Below, one piece after another: positions 51,742-61,123 of a stretch of DNA of 64,000 nt. Positions within the stretch are counted from its first letter, which is position 1, and every line of letters starts with the position of its first letter. Below the pieces are notes generated by a model, which did not search any database, was not told the origin of the DNA, and saw nothing but the letters and a program-made list of their open reading frames with translations. The stretch is from assembly GCF_002192695.1 (NCBI RefSeq), contig NZ_MTLG01000110.1, forward strand, positions 248,001 through 312,000, in the 5' to 3' direction. A program made the translations under genes and the position numbers. Source of the DNA: Achromobacter xylosoxidans (GTDB lineage: Bacteria; Pseudomonadota; Gammaproteobacteria; Burkholderiales; Burkholderiaceae_B).

Positions 51742-54165
51742 TCACCACCGGTGCTGGTAGGTCAGCGTCAGCACGGCTCCCGCGGCGGGGAGCCGGCTGG
51801 TGTTGGTATTGCTGCGCATGAGCTGGCTGTATAGCGGGTAGTAGTCGCGGTTGAAAAGGTTCTCGACGCCCAGGATGAAGGTGTTGCGCGGGTCGGGCTG
51901 GTAGCGGCCCATGAGGTCCACGGTGAAGTAGCTGTTGACGTCCCGGCGGCCGAAGCTCTCCTTGCCATCCAGGCGGTAGTCCTTGGCGCCGAAGTAATTG
52001 GCCTGCAGCCGACCGCTCCAGCGCTCGTTCGGCCGGTATTGCAGATAGGCCGTCAGCTTGAGCGGCGGAATGCGGTAGCCGGTCATGCCTTGCCAGCTGC
52101 CGCCATCCGGCTGCTCGCGGCCCTTCATCCAGGTGAAGGTGCCGCCGGCGCCCCATTTCTCGTCGTCGGTGGTGGTGTCGATGGTGCCTTCGACGCCGTA
52201 GATGCGCTCTTCGGTGCGCGTGAGGATCAGGCCGTTGTTGAAGCTCTGCACGTCCCCGAGTTTCGAGGTGGTGTAGAACACGGCCAGCGACGCCGAGGTG
52301 TTGCCCGCGCCGCCGCGCCAGCCCAACTCATAGTTGTTGGTCTTGACCGGCTGCAGGTCCGACGAGCCGATGTCGAAGCCCGGCCGCGCATTGCGCATCT
52401 GGACCCCGATGTCGGGCAGCTGGAAGCCCTGGCTGAAGTTGGCGTAGAGCTCCTGGCCGCGCACCGGGGCGTACGCGACGCCGAAGTTCCACAGCAAGGC
52501 GTCGTAGTTGACGGAGCCGCCCTGGACCGAGGCCGGGGACGGCACGCGCAGCTGCGACAGCGGCACGAAATCGCCGAACCGGGCGGAAGCGTACTCGTAG
52601 CGCGCGCCGCCCTGTACCGACCATTGCTCGTTGAAGCGGTGTTCAAGCTGCGCGAAGAGGCCGGTGCTGCGGGTCGTCAGTTCGGGCATGTAGGTGAGGC
52701 TGCCGATCCTGTTGAACACCCGTCCGCCGCTGCGGTCGTAGGCCGCCGGATCGAAGATGTCGATCGGCATGTCGCTGCGTTCCTGGTTGAAGTCGGCGCC
52801 CCAGAGCACCTTGGATTGCTCGCCCAGCGGCGTATCCACGGTCAGCCGGCTGCCGAACACCTTGGTGTTCTGCGTGACCTGGTCCACGTTGTTGCCGCGC
52901 GTGACGACGGCGCGCGCATCGAAGGGCGTGAAGCGGGTGAAGTAGTCGCGGTAGTACATCTGGGCCGTGACCTTGCTGCCCAGCACGTCCAGGTGTTCGT
53001 ATTCCAGATTCAACAGCGTGTTGCGGATCTGGTTCTGGTCGGCCAGTTGCAGGCCGCCCATGGGCAGGGCGCGGGCCGAACCCGGCGGCAGGCGGCCGAC
53101 GGACGGATCCGAGGTGTAGTCGGAGTCCTGGTCCGCGTTGTAGTAGCTGGCGGACAGTTGCAGGCGCTGCTTGTCGTCGATGTGCAACCCGAGCTTGCCG
53201 CCCAGGCTGTAGATATTGGAGTCGAACAGGTCGCCCTGGCTGGGCTCGGGCGCGATGCGCCTGCCTTGCGCGTCATACGAGGCGCCGTTGTGGCGCGCGC
53301 CCAGGTCCAGGGCGTAGTCCAGCTTGCCCTGGCTGCCCGCGAAGTGCTGTTGCAGCTGCCCGCCCAGCCCGTCGGCGCGCAGGCGGCTCAACGGGCTGAC
53401 TGCCGTCACGGTGGTTTCGGATACCGCTTCGCCGCCGGCAGGCCGGGTGGTGATCGAAACGATGCCGCCCGTCGCGCCGGCGCCGTAGATCGAGCTGCTG
53501 CCGCGCAGCACTTCGACCCGCTCGATGGTGGCGGGGTTGATGTTCGCCAGATTGCGCGACGAGTCCCGGTTGGTGTTCAGCGGGATCCCATCCACCAGCA
53601 CCAGCACGCCCCGGCCGCGCAGCGTCTGGCCATAGTCCGTCATGGTGCGGCTGGAATCGGCCATGCCGGGCACGGTCTTGGAGAGCACGGTGGCCAGGCT
53701 GTCGGAACCCGTGCGCAATTCCTGCAACGCGTCGCGTTCCAGCACGATGGTCTGCTGCACCGGGCTGACCAGATTGCTGGATGTGCGCGAGGCGGAAACT
53801 TCGATGGGCGCCATTACCTGGGCCTGGCCCGCGTTTTCCGGTTCGATGATGGTCGCGGCGCCATCCTGGCGCACGCGCAGGGCCCGGTCCTTCAGCAGCG
53901 CGGATAGCGCCTGCTGCGGCGTCATGGTTCCGGAGACGGCCGGCGCCTGCATGCCCGCGACGGTCTGCGGCGCATAGAAGATCTGCAATCCGTGGGTCTG
54001 GGCCAGGGTGCGCAAGGCCTGGTCCAGCGATTGCGCGGGCATGTCGATCGCCACCGGCGCGGCTTGCGCCCGCGCGCCTGCCGATCCCGCCATCAACACC
54101 GCTGCAAGCGCTGTCGTCGCCAGGCCGCGCATCCGCGCGCGGCTTCCCCATTTTTTGCGATCCAC
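51742..54165 (-). CDS. TonB-dependent siderophore transducer receptor with STN domain
   Basis: The 807-residue outer-membrane protein has a signal peptide (about 1-34), then an STN signalling domain (about 38-108; VAIDMPAQSLDQALRTLAQT, LQIFYAPQTVAGMQ), a plug (LRGRGVLVLVDGIPLNTNRD, VEVLRGSSSIYGAGATGGIV) and a 22-strand barrel ending in TYQHRW with the usual terminal aromatic. The plug resembles the IutA/RhtA (aerobactin/rhizobactin) group. The STN domain and the adjacent FecR and sigma genes show it signals ligand binding. GTG start 54165 has AGGAG upstream. Confidence 0.93.
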   Translation of the reverse strand: MDRKKWGSRARMRGLATTALAAVLMAGSAGARAQAAPVAIDMPAQSLDQALRTLAQTHGLQIFYAPQTVAGMQAPAVSGTMTPQQALSALLKDRALRVRQDGAATIIEPENAGQAQVMAPIEVSASRTSSNLVSPVQQTIVLERDALQELRTGSDSLATVLSKTVPGMADSSRTMTDYGQTLRGRGVLVLVDGIPLNTNRDSSRNLANINPATIERVEVLRGSSSIYGAGATGGIVSITTRPAGGEAVSETTVTAVSPLSRLRADGLGGQLQQHFAGSQGKLDYALDLGARHNGASYDAQGRRIAPEPSQGDLFDSNIYSLGGKLGLHIDDKQRLQLSASYYNADQDSDYTSDPSVGRLPPGSARALPMGGLQLADQNQIRNTLLNLEYEHLDVLGSKVTAQMYYRDYFTRFTPFDARAVVTRGNNVDQVTQNTKVFGSRLTVDTPLGEQSKVLWGADFNQERSDMPIDIFDPAAYDRSGGRVFNRIGSLTYMPELTTRSTGLFAQLEHRFNEQWSVQGGARYEYASARFGDFVPLSQLRVPSPASVQGGSVNYDALLWNFGVAYAPVRGQELYANFSQGFQLPDIGVQMRNARPGFDIGSSDLQPVKTNNYELGWRGGAGNTSASLAVFYTTSKLGDVQSFNNGLILTRTEERIYGVEGTIDTTTDDEKWGAGGTFTWMKGREQPDGGSWQGMTGYRIPPLKLTAYLQYRPNERWSGRLQANYFGAKDYRLDGKESFGRRDVNSYFTVDLMGRYQPDPRNTFILGVENLFNRDYYPLYSQLMRSNTNTSRLPAAGAVLTLTYQHRW

Positions 54166-54290
54166 TTCCTGTGCTCCTGAATCCTGTTGGCGGGCACCAT
54201 GCCTGCCTGGTTATCAGGAAGAAGACGCAATACGCGGGAAATACCTGAATGCGGCTACGGCTTTTTTTGTAACAGCGCGGGATGTCGGCG

Positions 54291-55271
54291 TCAGCGGGCG
54301 ACGATTTCGGCCTGGCCGTCGGACAAGCGCCTGACGGCGACAGGCAGGATGTGCGGCAGCGCCGTCAGGAAGGCGTCCGTGTCCGCGGTCTGGAACACGC
54401 TGGTCAGGCGCAGCGTTTCCAGTCCCTGGCGCGGCGCGAGGATGATGGGCTGCAGCCGGTAGCGCGAGACTTCGCGCACGGCGCTGGCCAGGTCGGTATC
54501 GGCGAACACGATCTGGCCCTGGCGCCAGGCCAGCGCGGCGGCTACGGGATAGTCCTGGACCTGGCCGGCATGGCCGCTGGCATCGATGCGAACCGCGCTG
54601 CCGGCCCGGACGGACACTGCCGTCTGGTCCGCGCGGCCGGCCACCTCGACCGAGCCCGACTCCACCACGATGCGCAACTGGTCCGTGTCGCGGCTTACGT
54701 CGAAGCGGGTGCCGGTCACTCTGGCGCTACCCAGTCCCGCATCCACGATGAAGGGCCTGGCCGCATCCTTTGCCACCGCGAACAGGGCTTCGCCTTCTTG
54801 CAGGAGGACCAGGCGCCGGGCGCCGTCGTAACGGACTTCGATCCGGCTGCGGCTGTTCAGTTCAGCGGTGGAGCCGTCGGGCAATGTGACGCTGCGTCGT
54901 TCTCCGGCAGCCGTGCGGTATTCGGCCACGGGATCGGCGTGTTGCCAGATACCTAGCGCAATGGCTCCCATCAGCGCGCACAGCCCCAGTCCCAGCGCCC
55001 GCCGCCGCGCCGGGCGTTGCGCGCGCCGGGGCTCTTCCGCCAGCGCGCGCAGCCGGTCTTCGGGCAGGGCGGCGGCAGCCTGCCAGATCGATTCCAGCAT
55101 CCGGTATTCGGCGGCGTGGCGCGGATCCGCGGCAAGCCAGGCATCGCGCTCGGCCTGGGCGGCGGCCGTCCATTCGCCGGAGTGCGCGCGCGCGAACCAG
55201 CGCGCCGCTTCATGGCGGACGGGGTCGGCGCCGACGTCGGGCGCCTGAAGCGGACTGTCAGTTCGGGGCAT
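54291..55271 (-). CDS. FecR-type anti-sigma factor
   Basis: The 326-residue protein has an N-terminal cytoplasmic FecR helix region (AARWFARAHSGEWTAAAQAE RDAW-type), one membrane segment near residues 92-109, and a periplasmic FecR domain (YRTAAGERRSVTLPDGSTAE, LNSRSRIEVRYDGARRLVLL). It should hold or activate the sigma factor and receive the signal from the receptor STN domain through its C-terminus. It overlaps the sigma gene by 14 bases, and the receptor gene starts 125 bases downstream. Confidence 0.93.
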   Translation of the reverse strand: MPRTDSPLQAPDVGADPVRHEAARWFARAHSGEWTAAAQAERDAWLAADPRHAAEYRMLESIWQAAAALPEDRLRALAEEPRRAQRPARRRALGLGLCALMGAIALGIWQHADPVAEYRTAAGERRSVTLPDGSTAELNSRSRIEVRYDGARRLVLLQEGEALFAVAKDAARPFIVDAGLGSARVTGTRFDVSRDTDQLRIVVESGSVEVAGRADQTAVSVRAGSAVRIDASGHAGQVQDYPVAAALAWRQGQIVFADTDLASAVREVSRYRLQPIILAPRQGLETLRLTSVFQTADTDAFLTALPHILPVAVRRLSDGQAEIVAR

Positions 55272-55761
55272 AGGCTCCCAGCCGTTCGCGCAGATGCAAC
55301 GCGGTGCGGATCATGTACTTCTCGACCATGTTCTTGCTCAGGCCCATGCGTTCCGCGATCTCGGCTTGCGTCAGGCCTTCCAGGCGCTGCCAGACGAACA
55401 CCTGGCGGCACTTGAGCGGCAGCTCGGCCAGCGCCGCTTCCAAGGCCAGGCTCAGTTGTTCGGTGCGGACCTGGGCCAGGGGATCGCCCCAGGTGCTGGG
55501 ATGGCCGGCTATGGTATCAAGCGGCACCCATTCCTGCCCGTCCGTCCGCCGGAAGTTGTCCACGGCCATGTTGCGCGCGGCCTGATGCAGATAGGCGCGG
55601 GGCTGCGTCACGCGGTCGGGGTCGGTTTCCAGGCATTTGACCAGGGCGTCATGCGCGAGATCGCGCGCGGCATCGCGGCAGCCCAACTTCCGGGTCCAGA
55701 CCGCAAGCAGCTCTTCGTAGTAGGCCAGGAAGCCTTGCGAACGGGGGGGGCGTGATGACAT
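55258..55761 (-). CDS. FecI-type ECF sigma factor
   Basis: The 167-residue protein has region 2 (LGCRDAARDLAHDALVKCLE, RAYLHQAARNMAVDNFRR) and region 4 (LAELPLKCRQVFVWQRLEGL, TQAEIAERMGLSKNMVEKYM). This is the iron-starvation sigma type. A Fur-box-like sequence lies 25 bases upstream. Its gene heads the sigma/anti-sigma/receptor cascade. Confidence 0.94.
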   Translation of the reverse strand: MSSRPPRSQGFLAYYEELLAVWTRKLGCRDAARDLAHDALVKCLETDPDRVTQPRAYLHQAARNMAVDNFRRTDGQEWVPLDTIAGHPSTWGDPLAQVRTEQLSLALEAALAELPLKCRQVFVWQRLEGLTQAEIAERMGLSKNMVEKYMIRTALHLRERLGAYAPN

Positions 55762-55785
55762 GGCGCGGGGTCGGCAGGGCTTTCA

Positions 55786-55800
55786 TGATAATGCTTTTTA
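55786..55800 (-). promoter_or_regulatory. Fur-box-like site upstream of the ECF sigma gene
   Basis: TGATAATGCTTTTTA matches the 7-1-7 Fur consensus TGATAATnATTATCA at 11 of 14 positions. It lies 25 bases upstream of the sigma start, consistent with iron repression by Fur. Confidence 0.55.
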
Positions 55801-55859
55801 TTTGCATTGGAAAGCCGGCCGATGGCGGCGTCCTGGTCTTGCGGCAGCAGGCAGGTCTT

Positions 55860-56489
55860 CTACGCCGGGGCCCGCGGCGTGTCCTCAAGCTCCAGCATGG
55901 CCAGCAGGCCGATGATCAGCGCCTGCATGCCCTGGTCCAGTTCCAGTTCCATCTCGGATTCCTCGGCCGCGCGTTCCGCGTCCACCACAGGCTCCAGCCC
56001 GGCGACCGAGTACACCGTGTCGGCGACCGCCATGCCGTGGAAGGCCACGGTCGCCAGCAGGATGCGGGACTGTTCCCTGGAAATGCCGTAGGCGGTGGCG
56101 ATATGGCGTTGTTGCTCGTCGATTCTCGCCAGCATGGACGGCGTCGCGGCCAGCCTGCGGATCACATAGGGCGTCACCCCCGGGTGCGCCTTGACGAACT
56201 CCCGCACGGAGGCGGCGAACAAGGTCAGGTACTGCTTCAGTTCGCCGCGGTCGTTGCTACAGGCTTGCGGGATCTGCCAACGCTTGAAGATCTCTTCGGC
56301 GACCAGGCGCTTGAGGTCCTCCAGGCTGGGCACGTGCTTGTACAGCGCCATGTGGCTGACGCCCAGCGCAGCCGCGAGTCCGACGAAGGTGATGTTCGGC
56401 AGGCCCATCGCGATGCCCGCGTCGGCAATCCGCTCCCGGGTGATGGTGGGAGGGCGTCCCCGCGCCGGGCGGCGCTCTGGCGGTGTCAT
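55860..56489 (-). CDS. TetR-family transcriptional regulator
   Basis: The protein has 209 residues from the ATG at 56489, which has AGGAG 5 bases upstream; an in-frame ATG at 56519 after GAGGG would add 10 residues. The HTH is RERIADAGIAMGLPNITFVG and LAAALGVSHMALYKHVPSLE. The C-terminal domain is helical with no recognised ligand signature. It is divergent from the two ABC half-transporter genes, with direct repeats and a TTAGTTT-N9-AAACTAA dyad between, so it probably regulates the siderophore ABC operon. Confidence 0.87.
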   Translation of the reverse strand: MTPPERRPARGRPPTITRERIADAGIAMGLPNITFVGLAAALGVSHMALYKHVPSLEDLKRLVAEEIFKRWQIPQACSNDRGELKQYLTLFAASVREFVKAHPGVTPYVIRRLAATPSMLARIDEQQRHIATAYGISREQSRILLATVAFHGMAVADTVYSVAGLEPVVDAERAAEESEMELELDQGMQALIIGLLAMLELEDTPRAPA

Positions 56490-56544
56490 GGCTGCTCCTG
56501 GTTCCTTGGCGTCATTCATCCCTCACTTTAACCCGGCCCGATTT

Positions 56545-56607
56545 ATTTAGTTTATGGTGATGAAACTAATTCAAGAATTTAGTTTATAGTGATGCAAATA
56601 ATTATCA
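56545..56607. promoter_or_regulatory. TetR direct repeats and Fur-box-like site before the ABC operon
   Basis: ATTTAGTTTATGGTGATGAAA (56545-56565) recurs at 56577-56597 with two changes, 32 bases apart. The first copy contains the dyad TTAGTTT-N9-AAACTAA (56547-56569). The second overlaps a strong Fur-like site, TGCAAATAATTATCA (56593-56607), which matches the 7-1-7 Fur consensus at 12 of 14 positions. The operon start is at 56632, so TetR and Fur probably both act here. Confidence 0.65.
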
Positions 56608-56631
56608 CCAACATCTGGGTAGTTAGATTTC

Positions 56632-58434
56632 ATGAGCAGTTCTGCAGCCGCCGCGGCCAAGCCTGGGAAACCCGGACCGCTAGGCCTGGTGCTGGCCCCC
56701 ATACGCGGACAATTGACCGCCGCCGCAGCGCTGGCCGCGGTGGGCACCATGCTCACCCTGGTACCGCTGGCAGGAATCGCGCACATCGCCCGTATCGTCC
56801 TCGCCGGCGCAGAGCCTTCCGCGGCGACTCAAGCCTGGCCTGGAATCTGGTGGACTGTCATTGCCAGCCTGGCGTGCATGTTCGCCGGCATGGCGCTGAT
56901 CTCGGCCGGCGAATTGACGGCCCATCTGGCCGACAACCGTCTTACGCACCGTCTGCGCCTGGCCGCCGCGCAGCGGCTGTCGCAGGTGCCGCTGGGCTGG
57001 TTCACCGGCAGGGCGTCGGGCGAGGTCAAGCAGGCGATGCAGGACGACATCGGCACGCTGCACAGCCTGACCGCGCATTTCTACACGGCGGTGGGGCGCG
57101 CCGCGGGCGGCATCGCGATTTCGGTCATCTACCTGTTCGCGCAGGACTGGCGCCTGGCGTTGGCGGCGTTGCTGCCGTTCCCCGGCTTCTTCCTGTTCCT
57201 GCGCCGCGCCATGAAGGCCGGCGGGGCGAACATGCAGGAATTCGTGGAGCGGCTTGGGCGCCTCAATGGCGCAACGGTCGAGTTCGTGGGCGGCATGCCC
57301 GTGGTCAAGACGTTCGGCGATGCAGGCAAGGCGCATCGCGGCTATCGCGAGGCCGTCGATGCCTTCGCCGAGGCCTTCGCCAGCTTTACCCGGCCGCTGG
57401 TGGCGGCGATGGCGCATGCCCATGCAATGGTCGCGCCGGTCACGGTGCTGGGCGTGGTGCTGGGTTTTGGCGCCTTGTTCGTCGGGCTGGGCTGGATGGC
57501 GCCGGTGGACGTGCTGCCGTTCGCGCTGGTGGCGCCGGGAATATGCGCGCCGGTGCTGTTGCTGCATACGCTGCTGCACGATCTGGGCAGTGCCGTGGGC
57601 GCCGCGCAGCGGGTGCGGACCATGCTGGAGACGCCCGTGCTGGAGCCGCTGGCGCCCGGGCAGGCGCAGGTCCCCGAGGGCCATGAAGTCCGCTTCGAGA
57701 ACGTGGGCTATTCCTATGGCGGGGAGCGCCGGACGCTGTCCGGCATCAGCTTCACGCTGGAACCCGGCACGGTCACCGCCATCGTCGGTCCTTCGGGCGC
57801 GGGCAAGTCCACGCTAGCGCGGCTGCTGTTGCGATTCTTCGACCCCGACGAAGGGCGCATCACGCTGGGCGGCGCCGATCTCAGGCGGATCGAGAGCGCG
57901 CAGCTTTACCGGCGCGTTGGCTTCGTATTGCAGGAAGTGCGCCTGATCCATGCCAGCGTGCGCGACAACATCGCGCTGGGCCGGCCCTCTGCCACTCGGC
58001 AAGAGATCGAGGAAGCCGCGCGCACCGCCAATATCCATGAACGCATCCTGGCGCTGCCGCGCGGCTACGATTCGGTGGTCGGCGAGGACGCACAACTTTC
58101 CGGCGGCGAACTCCAGCGCGCCAGCATTGCGCGCGCCGTGCTGCTGGATCCTCCCGTGCTGGTGCTGGACGAAGCCACGGCAGCGGCCGACGCCGGCAAC
58201 GAGGCCGCGGTCCAGGGCGCGCTGTCGCGCTTCGCCCGGGGGCGCACGGTGATGGTGATCGCGCACCGGCTGGATACGGTGATGCACGCCGACCGCATCC
58301 TCGTTGTCGAGGACGGCGCCATCGTCGAACAAGGCCGGCACGAACAGTTGCTGGCGCAAGGCGGCTGCTATGCCCGGCTATGGGCGCAGGGCGGCTATGA
58401 AGCCTCCGAGGACAAAGAGGTGGCCGCATGCTGA
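56632..58434 (+). CDS. ABC transporter half-molecule, IrtA/YbtP-like
   Basis: The 600-residue protein has a six-helix exporter-type membrane domain and an ATPase domain: Walker A GPSGAGKST near residue 386, signature LSGGELQRASIARA near 489, Walker B VLVLDEATAAADAGNEAAV. The fold is exporter-like, but mycobacterial IrtAB and Yersinia YbtPQ, which it resembles, act in siderophore import or reduction. It overlaps the partner half-transporter gene by 7 bases, and the FecCD importer genes follow. Confidence 0.9.
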   Translation: MSSSAAAAAKPGKPGPLGLVLAPIRGQLTAAAALAAVGTMLTLVPLAGIAHIARIVLAGAEPSAATQAWPGIWWTVIASLACMFAGMALISAGELTAHLADNRLTHRLRLAAAQRLSQVPLGWFTGRASGEVKQAMQDDIGTLHSLTAHFYTAVGRAAGGIAISVIYLFAQDWRLALAALLPFPGFFLFLRRAMKAGGANMQEFVERLGRLNGATVEFVGGMPVVKTFGDAGKAHRGYREAVDAFAEAFASFTRPLVAAMAHAHAMVAPVTVLGVVLGFGALFVGLGWMAPVDVLPFALVAPGICAPVLLLHTLLHDLGSAVGAAQRVRTMLETPVLEPLAPGQAQVPEGHEVRFENVGYSYGGERRTLSGISFTLEPGTVTAIVGPSGAGKSTLARLLLRFFDPDEGRITLGGADLRRIESAQLYRRVGFVLQEVRLIHASVRDNIALGRPSATRQEIEEAARTANIHERILALPRGYDSVVGEDAQLSGGELQRASIARAVLLDPPVLVLDEATAAADAGNEAAVQGALSRFARGRTVMVIAHRLDTVMHADRILVVEDGAIVEQGRHEQLLAQGGCYARLWAQGGYEASEDKEVAAC

Positions 58435-60182
58435 AGACCTTCATGCTGCTGCTGGGCCAGGACGCGCCGGTCCTGCGCCGCTACGGATGGCTGGCCGTGG
58501 CCTATGGCGCGCTTTGCGGGCTGACCATTGCCGCGCTGGCGCCGCTGCTCACGCATCTGCTTGAAGCGGACGCGAAGGCTGCCGCTCCGTGGCTGGCCGC
58601 GCTGCTGGCCGGGGTCGCGGTCTGCTGGGGCTTGCGGCGGCATGTGGAGCGGGCCGGCGTGCGCGTGGGCGTCGCCATCCTGCAAGACGCCCGCCACCGT
58701 CTGGGCGACCATGTGGCGAGTTTGCCCGTGGGTTGGTTCACGCCGCAGAATACGGCCCGTCTTGGGCACGTCGTCACGCAGGGCATGATGTCCGTGGCCC
58801 AGCTCCCCGCGCATGTCTTCACGCCCGTCATCGCCGGCGTGGTGACGCCCGTGGTGCTCGTCGTAGCCCTGTTTGCGCAGCACTGGCTGCTGGGCCTGAT
58901 CGCGTTGGCGGCACTGCCGCTCCTGGCCGGCGTCCTGGCGCTCACGGCAAGATTGGCGCGGCGCGCGGATGAGGCTTTCCAGCAGCGCTTCGCCGACGCC
59001 AGCCAGCGCATGGTCGAGTTCGCCCAGGCCCAGTCGGTGCTGCGCGCCTTCAACGGGGAAGGCGGGGGCACGCGCCTGCTCGAACAGGCGGTGGAGCAGC
59101 AGCGCGAGTCCGGGGCGCGGCTGATCTGGCTGTCGGCGGGGGCGGCCGTACTCAACGTCTGGGCCGTGCAGGCCGTCTTCGCCGTCTTGCTGGCCGCCGC
59201 GGCCTGGTGGATCGACGGCATCCTGGGCAACCCGCTCGCAACTGGACAGATCGTGGCCGCGATCGTCTCGCTGCTGCTGGCGGTCCGCTACATCGATGCG
59301 TTGCTGGAGGTGGCCGGCTATGGCGAGGTGCTGCGCGGCGCGCGCGGGCAACTCGACGCCATCGAAGCGCTGTACGCCGTCCAGCCGCTGCCCGAGCCCG
59401 ACGCGCCGCAGGAACCGCGCGATGCGTCGATCGAATTGCGCGATGTGCATTTCCGCTACGCGGATGGTGGGCCCGAGGTGCTGCGAGGCGTGAACCTGCG
59501 CATCGAACCGGGCAGCATGATTGCCCTGGTCGGCGCGTCAGGCTCCGGCAAGACCACGCTGGCGCGGCTGATCGCGCGCTTCTTCGACGTGAACCAGGGC
59601 GGCGTGCTGGTCGGCGGCGTGGACGTGCGGCAGATCGCCAGTTTGCAGCTGGCCCGCCAGATCAGTCAGGTCTTCCAGGACAACTACCTGTTCACGGGAT
59701 CCATTGCCGACAACATCCGCGCCGGCAGGCCGGGCTGCAGCGATGCCGAGTTGATGGAGGCCGCAAGCCAGGCGGGCGTGGACGGTATCGCCGCGCGTCT
59801 GCCGCAAGGGTTGGACACGCCGGTAGGCGAGGGCGGCGCGCGCCTGTCCGGCGGCGAGCGCCAGCGCATCGCCGTCGCCCGCGCGCTGCTCAACAATGCC
59901 CCCATCATGCTGGTGGACGAGGCGACCGCGGCGCTGGACGCGGAGAATCAGGCCATCATCACCGGGACGCTGACGCGCCTGCGCGGGGCGCGCACGCTGG
60001 TGGTGATCGCGCACCAGCTCTCCACGGTGGCGATGGCCGACCAGATCGTGGTGCTGGAGGATGGACGGATCGTCGAGCAAGGCGCGCCCGCGGCGTTGCG
60101 TGAGAGCCAGGGGCGGTACGCGCAATTCCTGGATCAGCGCAAGGCCGCCAAGGGCTGGCGCATCGCCGGGGCGCGGGCCTGA
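58428..60182 (+). CDS. ABC transporter half-molecule, IrtB/YbtQ-like
   Basis: The 584-residue protein has an exporter-type membrane domain (DHVASLPVGWFTPQNTARLG coupling region) and ATPase: Walker A GASGSGKTT near residue 369, signature RLSGGERQRIAVARAL, Walker B IMLVDEATAALDAENQAI. It should form a heterodimer with the IrtA-like protein. The TGATG overlap with the following FecCD permease shows a single operon. Confidence 0.9.
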   Translation: MLKTFMLLLGQDAPVLRRYGWLAVAYGALCGLTIAALAPLLTHLLEADAKAAAPWLAALLAGVAVCWGLRRHVERAGVRVGVAILQDARHRLGDHVASLPVGWFTPQNTARLGHVVTQGMMSVAQLPAHVFTPVIAGVVTPVVLVVALFAQHWLLGLIALAALPLLAGVLALTARLARRADEAFQQRFADASQRMVEFAQAQSVLRAFNGEGGGTRLLEQAVEQQRESGARLIWLSAGAAVLNVWAVQAVFAVLLAAAAWWIDGILGNPLATGQIVAAIVSLLLAVRYIDALLEVAGYGEVLRGARGQLDAIEALYAVQPLPEPDAPQEPRDASIELRDVHFRYADGGPEVLRGVNLRIEPGSMIALVGASGSGKTTLARLIARFFDVNQGGVLVGGVDVRQIASLQLARQISQVFQDNYLFTGSIADNIRAGRPGCSDAELMEAASQAGVDGIAARLPQGLDTPVGEGGARLSGGERQRIAVARALLNNAPIMLVDEATAALDAENQAIITGTLTRLRGARTLVVIAHQLSTVAMADQIVVLEDGRIVEQGAPAALRESQGRYAQFLDQRKAAKGWRIAGARA

Positions 60183-61123
60183 TGCGTGCCAGCCTGGTCG
60201 GCCTGTTCATCGTGCTTTGCGGCGCGTCGCTGCTGGTGGGCGCGCGCCAGATCGCCTGGCCGCAGCTGTTCTCGTTGTCGGGCGACGCATGGCTCACCTT
60301 GACCGCAAGCCGGCTGCCGCGCCTGGCGGCCCTGGTGCTGACGGGCATCGGCCTGGCCGTCTGCGGCGTGATTCTGCAACACATCGTGCGCAACAAGTTC
60401 GTCGAACCCGCCACGTCGGGCGGACTCGACGCGGCCAAGCTCGGCATCCTGGTGTCGATGCTGTCGATGCCTGGCGCCGGGGCAGCGGCACGGATGCTGT
60501 TCGCGCTGGGTTTCTGCTTCGCGGCCAGCCTGGTCTTCGTCGCTGTCGTGCGCCGCGTCAAATTCAAGAATACGGTGCTGGTGCCCGTGATCGGTCTGAT
60601 GTATGGCGGCGTGCTGAGCGCCCTGGCGGAGTTCTACGCGTATCGCAACAACATCATGCAGAGCATGCAGGGCTGGCTGCTGGGCGACTTCTCCAAGATC
60701 GTGCAGGGCAACTACGAGATCATTTACCTGATCCTGCCCATCGTTGCGCTGACCTATCTGTACGCGCACCGCTTCACCGTCCTGGGCATGGGCGAAGGCA
60801 TGGCAGCCAGCCTGGGCCTGAACTATCCGGCCACCGTGGCGCTGGGGCTGATCCTGGTGGCCGTTACCGTATCCGCCACTGTCATTACCGTCGGGGCCAT
60901 TCCTTTCGTGGGGCTGGTCATTCCCAATCTGGTCGCGCTGCGTTACGGCGACAACCTGGGCCGCACCTTGCCCGTCGTCGCGCTGGGGGGCGCTACGCTG
61001 CTGCTGGCCTGCGACATCCTGGGCCGCCTTCTGATCCATCCGTTTGAGGTGCCCATCGGCCTGACCGCGGGCGGCGTGGGCGGCATCCTGTTCCTCGCGC
61101 TGATCTTCTGGAGGCACCGGTGA
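60182..61123 (+). CDS. FecCD-family siderophore ABC permease 1 (FatD/CeuB-like)
   Basis: The 313-residue protein begins with MRASLVGLFIVLCGASLLVG and has about nine membrane helices. Signatures are SRLPRLAALVLTGIGLAVCG, GLDAAKLGILVSM and IPFVGLVIPNLVALRYGDNL. It pairs with the next permease. Position in the operon, directly after the half-transporters, supports a role in Fe-siderophore import into the cytoplasm. Confidence 0.93.
   Translation: MRASLVGLFIVLCGASLLVGARQIAWPQLFSLSGDAWLTLTASRLPRLAALVLTGIGLAVCGVILQHIVRNKFVEPATSGGLDAAKLGILVSMLSMPGAGAAARMLFALGFCFAASLVFVAVVRRVKFKNTVLVPVIGLMYGGVLSALAEFYAYRNNIMQSMQGWLLGDFSKIVQGNYEIIYLILPIVALTYLYAHRFTVLGMGEGMAASLGLNYPATVALGLILVAVTVSATVITVGAIPFVGLVIPNLVALRYGDNLGRTLPVVALGGATLLLACDILGRLLIHPFEVPIGLTAGGVGGILFLALIFWRHR

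Noticed and set aside
56632-60182. The two ABC half-transporters as plain multidrug exporters
   Set aside because: Exporter fold alone would allow it, but operon overlap with a FecCD importer, Fur-like control and IrtAB/YbtPQ resemblance favour a siderophore role.
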